Source: Desmonostoc vinosum HA7617-LM4 | Lineage (GTDB): Bacteria; Cyanobacteriota; Cyanobacteriia; Cyanobacteriales; Nostocaceae | Length of the DNA: 64,000 nucleotides | Reading direction: 5' to 3' | NCBI GenBank assembly: GCA_019359515.1 | Contig: JAHHHC010000001.1 | Span: forward strand, 186,001-250,000 | Shown here: positions 15,835 to 24,200 of the stretch, in pieces | Layout: every line of letters begins with the position of its first letter | Numbering within the stretch: position 1 is the first letter of the stretch | Position numbers and translations under genes: made by a program | The notes under the pieces: generated by a model | What the model saw: the letters and a program-made list of their open reading frames with translations, nothing else | The model's database searches: none | What the model was told of the DNA's origin: nothing

Positions 15835-17628
15835 ATGAATAATAATTCCCAGAATGAAATAGAAAACAAATCTTCTAAAACTATCAAAAATAAAAACCAG
15901 ATCTCAGAATTGTCCTCTGATAATAGTGAATTGAGTGAACTTCGTAGCTTGCTTCTGGGTCTGGAACCGAGCAAAGTCAAAAAACTCTATGAACGATTAG
16001 ATAACCCTCAAATTCAATCAGAAGATATCAGTCGTCTACTTCCAGAAGCTGTTATCTTGCGGTCAAAGCAAGATAAACAACTGAGTGAGGCAATAGTATC
16101 GACTCTGGAAGAAGCTATTCAAGCATCTGTAAAACAAGACGAAAATGTACTATCTGAGGCGTTTTTTCCAATCATTGGGCCCGCTGCCCGCAAGGCGATT
16201 TCTGCGTCTCTAGATGAGATGATGCAATCACTTAATCAAACCTTGGAACATAGTTTATCACCAGAAAGTATTAAATGGAGATTAGAAGCTCAACGCACAG
16301 GAAAATCATTTGCTGAAATTATACTGTTACGCACACTAGTCTACAGAGTAGAACAAGCATTTCTCATTCATAAGAAAACTGGGTTACTACTACAACATCA
16401 TGTAGCGACTCAAGTAGGTACTCAAGACCCAGCTTTAGTTTCAGCGATGTTAACGGCTATTCAAGATTTCGTTCAAGACTCTTTTGGAGTAGAAAAAACC
16501 GATGTATTACAAAGTTTGCAATTTGGAGAGTTAACAATTTGGATTGAAGAAGGGCCACATGCGCTAATAGCGGGTATTATTCGAGGGAAGCCTCCCCAAG
16601 AATTAAAGTTGTTATTTCAAGATGTAATTGAAAAAATTCATCTCCATCTAAGCCAAGAAATCAAAGATTTTACAGGAGAGACACAGCCATTTGAGGCTAG
16701 CAAGCATTATTTGCAAGATTGTTTGACAATCCAGTATAAATCTCCGCCTAAAAAAAATTATACTTATGCATGGGCTTTTTTAGGTGCGATCGCGATCGCG
16801 ATCGGCACCTGGGGCTTTTTCACTATCAGAGAACAACTACGCTGGTCAGCTTATCTTACAAAACTTAACTCCCAGCCAGGAATTATTGTGACTAACACCA
16901 AACACCAAAGTGGAAAATATTTTATTTATGGAATGCGTGACCCTTTAGCAATAAATCCTAATACTTTGACTCAACAGGCTAATCTCAACCCTAAAACGGT
17001 TGTTGGTCAGTGGAAACCTTATGTTTCATTAGAACCACAGTTTATTACTATAAGGGCTAAAGAATTACTCCAACCACCAAAAACTGTATCACTACAAGTT
17101 GATAGTAGTGGCATTCTTCACGCCACAGGACATGCACCTCATCAATGGCTTATCCAAGCCAAAAAATCATGGCGCTTTATTCCAGGAGTAACTCAATTTC
17201 AAGATAAAAATCTTGAAGAAACCGAACTAAGAGAACTGAAGTTATATAAACAGCAAATTGAACAACAGTTAATATTTTTCTTAGAAGGAACAATAGAATT
17301 TTTACCTAGTGAATCTGATAAGCTACCTGATTTAGTTCTCACAATCAAAAAAATCTTGAATACGGCTAAATTATTGGGCAAAGATGTGCATATTCAAATT
17401 AGGGGGCACACTAATGAAAATGGAGAAGCACAACAAAATCTGTTACTTAGCTTGGCTCGTGCTAATAAAATCTTATCTTATTTAAAATCTCAAGGAATTA
17501 ATACAAGCAAATTCAAAATTATCGGTCTTAGTTCTAGTCTATCTCTACAGCCAAAATTGGCTCCAGCAAATATAAAAATTGCTCGCCGAGTGTCTTTCAA
17601 GGTATTTATTGACAATACTCAACATTAA
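15835..17628 (+). CDS. Inner-membrane protein with large cytoplasmic region and C-terminal OmpA-like domain
   Basis: The protein has about 597 residues from ATG 15835; ATG 15814 is an alternative seven codons earlier. Residues 1-305 are soluble and helical, with a Ser/Asn-rich start and LRSLLLGLEPSKVKKLYERL. There is one membrane span at about 309-331 (AFLGAIAIAIGTWGFF). A periplasmic part follows with a BON-like stretch (about 415-450). An OmpA-family peptidoglycan-binding domain fills about 480-595, with IQIRGHTNENGEAQQNLLLS, SLARANKILSYLKSQG and the closing ARRVSFKVFID. The single span would link cytoplasm to cell wall, like MotB or the cyanobacterial OmpA-type anchors. A small GTPase gene follows 14 bp later. 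Its function is not known. Confidence 0.8.
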   Translation: MNNNSQNEIENKSSKTIKNKNQISELSSDNSELSELRSLLLGLEPSKVKKLYERLDNPQIQSEDISRLLPEAVILRSKQDKQLSEAIVSTLEEAIQASVKQDENVLSEAFFPIIGPAARKAISASLDEMMQSLNQTLEHSLSPESIKWRLEAQRTGKSFAEIILLRTLVYRVEQAFLIHKKTGLLLQHHVATQVGTQDPALVSAMLTAIQDFVQDSFGVEKTDVLQSLQFGELTIWIEEGPHALIAGIIRGKPPQELKLLFQDVIEKIHLHLSQEIKDFTGETQPFEASKHYLQDCLTIQYKSPPKKNYTYAWAFLGAIAIAIGTWGFFTIREQLRWSAYLTKLNSQPGIIVTNTKHQSGKYFIYGMRDPLAINPNTLTQQANLNPKTVVGQWKPYVSLEPQFITIRAKELLQPPKTVSLQVDSSGILHATGHAPHQWLIQAKKSWRFIPGVTQFQDKNLEETELRELKLYKQQIEQQLIFFLEGTIEFLPSESDKLPDLVLTIKKILNTAKLLGKDVHIQIRGHTNENGEAQQNLLLSLARANKILSYLKSQGINTSKFKIIGLSSSLSLQPKLAPANIKIARRVSFKVFIDNTQH

Positions 17629-17642
17629 AGCAGTTTTAATTT

Positions 17643-18140
17643 ATGCTACAGAAAAAAATCTGTATGGTAGGTGCATTTGCCGCAGGTAAAACAAGTTTGG
17701 TAACACGATTTGTAAGCAGTATTTTTTCCGAAAACTATCATACTACAGTAGGCGTAAAAATTGATAAGAAAGTAGTAGAGATTCAAGACAAGCAGTTGAA
17801 TTTTATCCTTTGGGATCTCTACGGAGAGGACGAGTTTCAAAAGTTACGAATATCTTACTTGCGGGGATCATCGGGTTATTTATTAGTAGTGGATGGCACT
17901 CGAAATAATACACTAGAAAAAGCTATCAGCTTACAAAATCGAGTAGAAGAATCGATTGGGCAAGTTCCTTTTATTTTGATACTAAATAAATCGGATTTAA
18001 TAGATGAATGGGAAATAGACACTACTCAAATTAGTAAAATTGAACAGAAAGGTTGGACGGTAATGAAAACCAGTGCTAAAAATGGTTTTGGGGTAGAAGA
18101 AGTTTTTCAAAATCTTGCCCAAAAAATCTTAGAAGAATAA
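17643..18140 (+). CDS. Rab/Ras-like small GTPase
   Basis: The 165 residues form a near-minimal Ras-fold domain: P-loop GAFAAGKTS (10-18), a switch I stretch ending YHTTVGVKID (the conserved Thr precedes VG), switch II WDLYGEDEFQKLR, base-recognition NKSD, and SAK near the end (TSAKNGFGVEEVF). There is no lipidation motif or membrane span. In switch II the usual D-T-A-G-Q is D-L-Y-G-E, so the catalytic Gln is replaced by Glu, which may slow hydrolysis. It follows the OmpA-domain gene by 14 bp and precedes a histidine kinase. Bacterial Ras-like GTPases such as MglA control polarity and motility, but whether this one does is unknown. Confidence 0.9.
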   Translation: MLQKKICMVGAFAAGKTSLVTRFVSSIFSENYHTTVGVKIDKKVVEIQDKQLNFILWDLYGEDEFQKLRISYLRGSSGYLLVVDGTRNNTLEKAISLQNRVEESIGQVPFILILNKSDLIDEWEIDTTQISKIEQKGWTVMKTSAKNGFGVEEVFQNLAQKILEE

Positions 18141-18263
18141 ATAATTACTCTCATTCATTATTAAGTTATTATTGACTTTTACTCTAAATTAATACATAGA
18201 GATGCAGAATGATGCTTACTCACAAAACAGATGTTATTATTTTAATAAATAACCTTAAAAGAC

Positions 18264-19388
18264 ATGAGTGATTCTATTACAGCAGATCTTTTTTCAGCCT
18301 TGAATATTTTAGTGTTAGAACGGCTAGATTTTGGTTTATTTCAAATTGATGGTAATGTTCCAAATTGGGTAGAACAATTTTGTTCTCAAAAATTTACAAC
18401 AGGAATGGAGATATTAATCCCACAAAAAAACTTTAGTTTTTTAGAAAACTTTTTAATTGATGCCGAAGAATTTTGGCAGAGAAATAGTGATTCTAAACTC
18501 ACTTCAGGAATATGGACTGATCAGGATATAAATAATACAGAATACCACTTTGAAGCTGTAGCAATTTCTGTAAATAATAGAAAATTTTTATTAATTGAGA
18601 CTTTAGATGAGAAATATCATGAGAAGCAATACATAATTCAAAAAGCTAGAGAAAATCAACTAATTTATCAGCAATGGTTAAAAGATAATCAAAAAAAAGA
18701 TATATTAATCCATTGTATTATTCATGATATGGCAGGTCAATTAAGTGGTATGAATGGCTGTTTTGCTCTACTAGAGTTTGAAAATTTAACACCTAAAGGA
18801 AAAGAACGTTTAGAAATTGGTAAAAAGCAGTCTCTCCAACAAGAGATATTAATTGGAGAAATCTTAGACGCATTTTCAGCAGAAATTCAATCTTTAGAAA
18901 GCTTTACATTTGATATTGATAAAGCGCCAGATATTTTAAATTCTATTCAAGATGTGATTACACTTTCAAAACCTTCTTTTATACTCAACAATATACGATT
19001 ACAGCTAGCTAACAATACTGATATAAATGCAGATTGGAAAGTAGTTGGCGAACAATCGCGTTTGAATCGAGTCATTTTTAATTTAGTAGAAAACGCTTTG
19101 CGATATAGTCCACAAAACTCTACTGTGATAATTAGCTTGCAATCAGATTTAGAATCTATTCTTGTAAATGTAGATGATCAGGGAGTTGGTATACAGCCAG
19201 AGATGGTAGAAAATTTATTTAATAAGTTTTCTCAAGGAAAATATAAATCAGGTAAATCAGGGCTTGGCCTGTATTTCTGCCGTATTACAGTCGAACGCTG
19301 GGGAGGTAAGATTGGTTATTCACCTAAACCTGAAGGCGGTTCTCGATTTTGGTTTCGTTTATTAAGACCAGAACTAAGAAGAAGCTAG
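18264..19388 (+). CDS. Histidine-kinase-like ATPase, last gene of the OmpA/GTPase block
   Basis: The protein has 374 residues. The N-terminal 120 residues look PAS-like in size (FGLFQIDGNVPNWVEQF, then a beta-rich stretch ending VNNRKFLLIETLD). A helical phosphoacceptor region has HDMAGQLSGMNG (His about 154), a divergent H box. The ATPase domain is complete, with N box NLVENALRYSPQ, G1 VDDQGVGIQPEM and G2 GKSGLGLYFC. There is no membrane span. It is 123 bases after the GTPase gene in the same direction, suggesting a signalling output or input for that block. No response regulator is linked. Confidence 0.85.
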   Translation: MSDSITADLFSALNILVLERLDFGLFQIDGNVPNWVEQFCSQKFTTGMEILIPQKNFSFLENFLIDAEEFWQRNSDSKLTSGIWTDQDINNTEYHFEAVAISVNNRKFLLIETLDEKYHEKQYIIQKARENQLIYQQWLKDNQKKDILIHCIIHDMAGQLSGMNGCFALLEFENLTPKGKERLEIGKKQSLQQEILIGEILDAFSAEIQSLESFTFDIDKAPDILNSIQDVITLSKPSFILNNIRLQLANNTDINADWKVVGEQSRLNRVIFNLVENALRYSPQNSTVIISLQSDLESILVNVDDQGVGIQPEMVENLFNKFSQGKYKSGKSGLGLYFCRITVERWGGKIGYSPKPEGGSRFWFRLLRPELRRS

Positions 19389-19392
19389 TAAT

Positions 19393-19495
19393 TAAGCTAA
19401 AAAACATCTAAATTACATAATCAAATTAAATAAAACTCTTGTGGGGTGGGCATCTTGCCCGCCCTAATTATGCAAGTTATATGTGGAACAGCTTA
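19393..19495 (+). repeat. 103-bp MITE-like repeat, copy A
   Basis: The element begins TAAGCTAAAAAACATC and ends GTGGAACAGCTTA, with 6-bp perfect terminal inverted repeats (TAAGCT/AGCTTA) and an inner palindrome GGGCATCTTGCCC. Near-identical copies lie at 23842-23944 and, inverted, at 55254-55356. It has no coding capacity. Confidence 0.85.
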
Positions 19496-19608
19496 CCAGT
19501 TTTGATTTTTCAATTAATGGTTTCTTTTCGACTTACTAAAGTAGCACTGAGTTGTAAGTAATGAGTAGAAATTCACACTCAATACCGACAATTCAGCACT
19601 ACTAAAAA

Positions 19609-19821
19609 TTAATATCTGATGATATGCAGCACATCACGTAGGACGCTAAAACCAGCTAAATCCCATAGTAAATAGGCAAGAAATCCAATAGCAGCTAAGC
19701 GACCATTCCAAAGTTCTGCTTGGGGAGTCCACCCAAACAAAAATGCATTACGATCTACGCCGTTATAAGCGTTAGCGACTGGTGGTAAATCTGTAGAGGA
19801 ACGAGTTTCTCGAGTTTCCAT
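19609..19821 (-). CDS. hli: High-light-inducible protein (HLIP), downstream copy
   Basis: This 70-residue single-helix protein of the chlorophyll a/b-binding superfamily has the pigment-binding helix ELWNGRLAAIGFLAYLLWDL (residues 36-55), with the E-x-x-N-G-R chlorophyll and charge-clamp residues. HLIPs sit in thylakoid membranes, bind chlorophyll and carotenoid, and protect newly made photosystem subunits under stress. It differs at eight of 70 positions from its upstream neighbour, so it is a recent tandem duplicate. A GGAGAG lies just ahead of the ATG. The 30-bp gap to the upstream copy suggests one transcript. Confidence 0.92.
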   Translation of the reverse strand: METRETRSSTDLPPVANAYNGVDRNAFLFGWTPQAELWNGRLAAIGFLAYLLWDLAGFSVLRDVLHIIRY

Positions 19822-19851
19822 TTTTTCTCTCCAAATTTTTAACTTTTGAAT

Positions 19852-20064
19852 CTAGTAACCAATCAAGTGAAGTACATCACGTAGGACGCTAAAACCAGCT
19901 AAATCCCATAGTAAATAGGCAAGAAATCCAATAGCAGCTAAGCGACCGTTCCAAAGTTCTGCTTGAGGATTAAGACCGAAGATAAAGGCATTACGATCTA
20001 TGCCGTTATAAGCGTTAGCAACTGTTGGTAAATCAGTGGAAGGACGAGTTTCACGAGTTTCCAT
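19852..20064 (-). CDS. hli: High-light-inducible protein (HLIP), upstream copy
   Basis: This 70-residue HLIP has the same ELWNGRLAAIGF pigment-binding helix as its neighbour. It differs in the loop before the helix (GLNPQ instead of GWTPQ) and at the C-terminus (LIGY instead of IIRY). As first gene on the minus strand it is nearest the promoter, which should lie in 20065-20200. Light or stress induction is typical of the family but cannot be read from the sequence. The two copies are also very similar in DNA over the helix, consistent with recent duplication or gene conversion. Confidence 0.92.
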   Translation of the reverse strand: METRETRPSTDLPTVANAYNGIDRNAFIFGLNPQAELWNGRLAAIGFLAYLLWDLAGFSVLRDVLHLIGY

Positions 20065-20538
20065 TTTTCTTACCCTAAATAATTTGTTTGCTAACTTTAA
20101 TGTAGCTATTAGTAACTAAGATGCTTTCCGTCTGTGGGTACAAACTCTAAACACTTTTTGCAACAGACAAATCCACCTTAAGATGGTGACAAAAAAATAA
20201 TTATAAATAAATGTAAAGCGAGATTAGCTGAAATACTATTGAAGCAAAATAAATTGTTATTACTAAGCGATTAAAAACTCCACACAACAGTTAGACTATC
20301 TTTGCTCTCTGATTTGACAACGCGTGTCAATCTCAGCAAAATTCCACCAATTGTTTGCAAAAGTTCTATCTTTCGTTGGAGCAGTTTTCAAACTTTGGAG
20401 AGATGCTCAAAGTACCTAAATTCCAGGATTCTGAACAAATGAGTTAGGTATTGCCATAAATACAAGTGTAAATACTAAAATTTGCTTCTCATGAATCCCT
20501 AAATCCCCCAAATTATAAGCTTACAAGAAGGAAATACA
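20065..20538. other. Divergent intergenic region without recognised gene
   Basis: These 474 bases separate the leftward hli pair from the rightward repeat membrane protein. The stretch is AT-rich (AAAAAATAATTATAAATAAATG near 20190), with no clear hairpin, repeat or promoter motif that I can defend. Both promoters must lie here. The last bases hold AAGGAAATACA just ahead of ATG 20539. Confidence 0.5.
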
Positions 20539-23500
20539 ATGTTTCAAAGTATGGAAATCATGCTGGGACTCTATAAGCCGCCGTTATGGCTGGCACAGGC
20601 CTCGGCAGATACCTTAGACATTACACCAACACAGGCATCTGCTCTCGCTACAGGGCCGCGCTTTTTTGTTGCTCTAATCTCTGGTGTGATTCTAGCTTTC
20701 GCTTTTCAATTAGTGCTAACAAACCTCTCCATTGCAGCGGGTATTTCCTATCTAGGGCGTTCATCCGACTCGGATTCAGGTGATGGGGAAGCCGAAAGTC
20801 TCGGTGGTACTATTCGTAAAGTTGGCACTGCACTGGGGATGTGGACGCTGGTCACGGTAACGATCGCCCTATTAATTGCTAGTTTCCTGGCAGTAAAATT
20901 AAGCCTAGTGATCCTAGACCCCAGAATAGGAGCAATTCTCGGTTTGGTGATTTGGGGTGCTTACTTCTTATTACTCGTTTGGGCAAGTTCCACGACTGTA
21001 AGTTCTTTGGTAAGTTCGGTTGTCCACAGTGCTAACTCTGGTTTTCAGGCGATTATGGGTACAGCCACCGCTGCATTTGGGGCAAAAGCCATAAATCAGC
21101 AAGTCGTCTCCACTGCTGAAGCCGCTGCTGCCGCTGTGCGTCGAGAACTAGGAAGTGCAATCGACCCCATGAGTATCCGCGAGAATATTGAAGATTACCT
21201 AGAAAAGTTACGTCCCCCAGAATTGGATGTAGCCAAAATTCGCGGTGACTTTGAAAACTTACTCAATGATCCACAACTAAAAGCGATCGCCGGTAGCCCA
21301 GATCTGCGTAACATCGACCGCCAGAAATTTATCGATTTAGTCAGCAGTCGCACCGACCTTTCCAAACGAGATGTCAACCGCATTGCGGATACATTATATA
21401 AAGTGTGGCAGCAGGTAGTCAGTCAACAACCTGCTCAAGACCGCATTGGTGAGTTAGTTGACTATCTCAAATCACTGCCAGCCGGACAAACTAAAACAGA
21501 CGAACTCAACGCCAAACTAGACCGATTAGTGGCTGAAATGCGGGGCACAAAACAACAGACAAAGGAAGCAACTGTTGGCCCAATTCAAAGCACACTCCAA
21601 CAAGGATTATCTGCCCTAACTGGAATTGTTTTGGGACGTACAGACTTGACCGATTTGGATGTCGAAAAAATATTGCGATCGCTTTCTAGCGCCAAAGATA
21701 AAGCCACTGCCCAAGCAGATAAGCTGGGTTTACCCACACCCTCACAACCATACAGCCCAATTCGCGCCGATGTTGAAAATTACCTATCTAACACCTATGC
21801 TTGGCAACTGAGTCAAGAAAAAATTGCCGAAGAATTTCGTGATGTTATTTACGACCCAGCCGCTGACCCTGGAATAGTACGCCGGGAACTGGAGAGATTA
21901 TCTCGTAACGATTTTGTCAATATTCTCCAACAGCGGGGACTGCTTACTCAAGCTCAAATTCAGCGCATTGCTAATCGCTTAGAGGTTGTGCGTCAATCGG
22001 TACTAGTAGTAGTTACTGCTGCCGAAGAAAAAGAGATAGTGCAAGACTTGCAACGCGCAATGGGTAGTTATTTACTCGTGAGTGCCAAATCAGATTTGAC
22101 ACCAGAAGGCATTGAACGCGATTTCAAACCCTTGCTAAAAGACCCAGACGCAGATCATGAAACCTTGTCGCGACGCCTAGCGATTGTTGACCGTCAGGGA
22201 ATGCGGCAAATCTTACTAGAACGCAATGATATCCAGCCAGAAGAAGTAGACAGCATTCTCGATGAGTTGGAAAAACAGCGCGATCGCGTTTTAGTTGAAT
22301 CTCAAGGACTGGCAGAACAGGCAAAATATCAAGCAGAAAGCCTGTGGTTGAATGTAGAATCATATCTGCGTAATACTGGCAAAGACGAATTAAATCCCTA
22401 TGCCATCCGCGCCGACCTCAAAAGATTGCTGGAAGATCCTCAAGCCGGGATGGCGGCACTGAGAGCGCGAGTGTCTCGTTTTGACCGCGACACCTTAGTA
22501 AAACTGCTGATTCAGCGACAAGATTTGAGTGAAGACCAAGCAAATCAAATCATCAACACCGTAGAAGAATCGTGGCATAACGTCCGCCAGACACCCCAAA
22601 TTGTTGCAGACAAAGCCAAAGAGCAATACGATTCTGTAACAACTGCGATCGCCGATTACCTCCGCAATACTGGTAAAACAGAATTGAACCCTGAAGGTAT
22701 TCAACGGGATTTAAATACACTGTTTCAAAATCCCAAAGAGGGAGCTGTTGCACTCCGCCGTAGGTTGTCGCAAATCGATAGAGATACTCTAGTAAAATTA
22801 CTGAGTCAGCGACAAGATTTGAGTGAAGAACAAGTCAACGAAACTATTGACTCTGTACAAAACTCAATTCGTAACATCGTTAACGCACCGCGCCGCCTAG
22901 CCAGCCGCACACAGCAAAGAGCAGAGACATTCAAAGCTTATCTAGAAGAGTATCTGCGGCAGACTGGCAAAGAAGAACTAAATCCAGAAGGTATCAAACG
23001 TGACTTGCAACTTTTATTACATGACCCACGAGTGGGAGTAGAAAGTTTTAGCGATCGCCTATCTCATTTTGACCGCTCTACCATTATCGCCCTGTTAAAG
23101 ATTCGGGAAGACATGACCGATGCAGAAGCAGCGCAAATTGCAGACAATATCGTCTCAGCGAGGGATCAAGTAGTCGAGCAAGTGCGGAGCATTCAACGGG
23201 GCATCCAAGACGTAATTGATGGGATCTTTGCTCGCATTCGTTACTATCTCAACTCTCTAGATCGTCCAGAACTCAACTATGACAGCATCAAGCGTGACGT
23301 TCGGACATTATTTGAAGATCCGCAAGCTGGGTTTGAGGCATTACGCGATCGTTTATCTTCCTTCAACCGCGAAACCTTAGTAGCAATCATGAGTTCCCGT
23401 GAGGACATCTCCGAAGCAGACGCCAACCGCATCATCGACCAAATCGAACGCGGACGTAACTCAGTCCTACACCGGGCAGAACGCCTACAACATGAAGCAC

Positions 23501-23655
23501 AACGTCGCCTAGAAAAAGTGAAACTCCAAGCACAACGCCAAGCAGAAGAAACTCGCAAAGCCGCAGCCACAGCCGCCTGGTGGTTATTCACCACAGCCGT
23601 TATCTCCGCCATCTTCGCCGCATTAGGAGGAGCAGTTGCTGTAGTTCTAGTGTAG
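20539..23655 (+). CDS. Large membrane protein with seven about 75-residue helical repeats
   Basis: The protein has 1038 residues. Three N-terminal membrane spans (about 42-62, 98-118, 133-150) and one C-terminal span (about 1013-1036) frame a long soluble part. This contains seven repeats of the pattern Y-L-R-N-T-G-K-x-E-L-N-P, I-x-R-D-L-x-x-L-x-x-D-P, L-S-x-x-D-R-D-T-L-V-x-L-L, R-x-D-L-S-E. The first repeats are the most divergent; the fourth and fifth are nearly alike. No catalytic motif is visible. I recall similar proteins in other cyanobacteria, sometimes mislabelled as transporters, but no function. The soluble part could form a helical solenoid tethered at both ends. ATG has AAGGAA upstream, and a perfect terminator palindrome follows. 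Confidence 0.8.
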   Translation: MFQSMEIMLGLYKPPLWLAQASADTLDITPTQASALATGPRFFVALISGVILAFAFQLVLTNLSIAAGISYLGRSSDSDSGDGEAESLGGTIRKVGTALGMWTLVTVTIALLIASFLAVKLSLVILDPRIGAILGLVIWGAYFLLLVWASSTTVSSLVSSVVHSANSGFQAIMGTATAAFGAKAINQQVVSTAEAAAAAVRRELGSAIDPMSIRENIEDYLEKLRPPELDVAKIRGDFENLLNDPQLKAIAGSPDLRNIDRQKFIDLVSSRTDLSKRDVNRIADTLYKVWQQVVSQQPAQDRIGELVDYLKSLPAGQTKTDELNAKLDRLVAEMRGTKQQTKEATVGPIQSTLQQGLSALTGIVLGRTDLTDLDVEKILRSLSSAKDKATAQADKLGLPTPSQPYSPIRADVENYLSNTYAWQLSQEKIAEEFRDVIYDPAADPGIVRRELERLSRNDFVNILQQRGLLTQAQIQRIANRLEVVRQSVLVVVTAAEEKEIVQDLQRAMGSYLLVSAKSDLTPEGIERDFKPLLKDPDADHETLSRRLAIVDRQGMRQILLERNDIQPEEVDSILDELEKQRDRVLVESQGLAEQAKYQAESLWLNVESYLRNTGKDELNPYAIRADLKRLLEDPQAGMAALRARVSRFDRDTLVKLLIQRQDLSEDQANQIINTVEESWHNVRQTPQIVADKAKEQYDSVTTAIADYLRNTGKTELNPEGIQRDLNTLFQNPKEGAVALRRRLSQIDRDTLVKLLSQRQDLSEEQVNETIDSVQNSIRNIVNAPRRLASRTQQRAETFKAYLEEYLRQTGKEELNPEGIKRDLQLLLHDPRVGVESFSDRLSHFDRSTIIALLKIREDMTDAEAAQIADNIVSARDQVVEQVRSIQRGIQDVIDGIFARIRYYLNSLDRPELNYDSIKRDVRTLFEDPQAGFEALRDRLSSFNRETLVAIMSSREDISEADANRIIDQIERGRNSVLHRAERLQHEAQRRLEKVKLQAQRQAEETRKAAATAAWWLFTTAVISAIFAALGGAVAVVLV

Positions 23656-23685
23656 GTGAGCAAATTATCTCCGCTATGGCTTTTC

Positions 23686-23716
23686 AACCTCTGAAATATT
23701 TCAGAGGTTTTTTATT
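23686..23716 (+). terminator. Rho-independent terminator
   Basis: A perfect 24-bp palindrome (23686-23709), with arms AACCTCTGAAAT and ATTTCAGAGGTT, runs into TTTTTATTTT. It lies 30 bp after the seven-repeat membrane protein gene. Confidence 0.85.
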
Positions 23717-23841
23717 TTAGCTAAATTCACTAATACCATTTACGCCTAATGTGAATTAAAAACTTTAATTTTGTAGGGTGCGACCAGGCTAAAATGATGT
23801 AATAAGTTTTCTTGTGGGGTGGGCTGTAAAGCCATTGGTGT

Positions 23842-23944
23842 TAAGCTAAAAAACATCTAAATTACATAATCAAATTAAATAAAACTCTTGTGGGGTGGGC
23901 ATCTTGCCCGCCCTAATTATGCAAGTTATATATGGAACAGCTTA
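23842..23944 (+). repeat. 103-bp MITE-like repeat, copy B
   Basis: This is nearly identical to the copy at 19393-19495, with one visible change (ATATATGG for ATATGTGG), and has the same TAAGCT/AGCTTA ends. Upstream of it, part of the related wording CTTGTGGGGTGGGC occurs at 23811-23824 without the rest of the element. Confidence 0.85.
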
Positions 23945-23981
23945 ACTTAAGCTAGAAATATCTTCGGTGTTGGCTTCCTCA

Positions 23982-24111
23982 CCCGCCAAGAAATAAATTT
24001 CTTGGCTAATAGCTCAAGTCTACTGAAGTAGACTCAAAATCTTAGGGGATATTCAGTCATCTTGAGATGACTTTTGCTATTAGCAAGGAACTTCAGTTTC
24101 TTGCGGGACAT
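23982..24111. repeat. Head-to-head pair of two-hairpin elements
   Basis: Two elements face each other. On the plus strand 24055-24111 has stem 1 AGTCATCT/AGATGACT, the linker TTTGCTATTAG, and stem 2 GCAAGGAAC/GTTTCTTGC. On the minus strand 23982-24034 has stem 1 AGTCTACT/AGTAGACT, the linker CTATTAG, and stem 2 CCAAGAAAT/ATTTCTTGG. Stems differ in sequence but keep pairing. A third copy is at 56932-56986. The remaining spacer (23945-24200) also has a small GGGCGAGACGCCC hairpin and no gene. Confidence 0.7.
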
Positions 24112-24200
24112 CGGTTCTACGTTAACTTGACAACAATCGCCACGGACGGGCGAGACGCCCATCCCACAAAAGTTCTTTATAAATAATTGTGTCCACCTAC

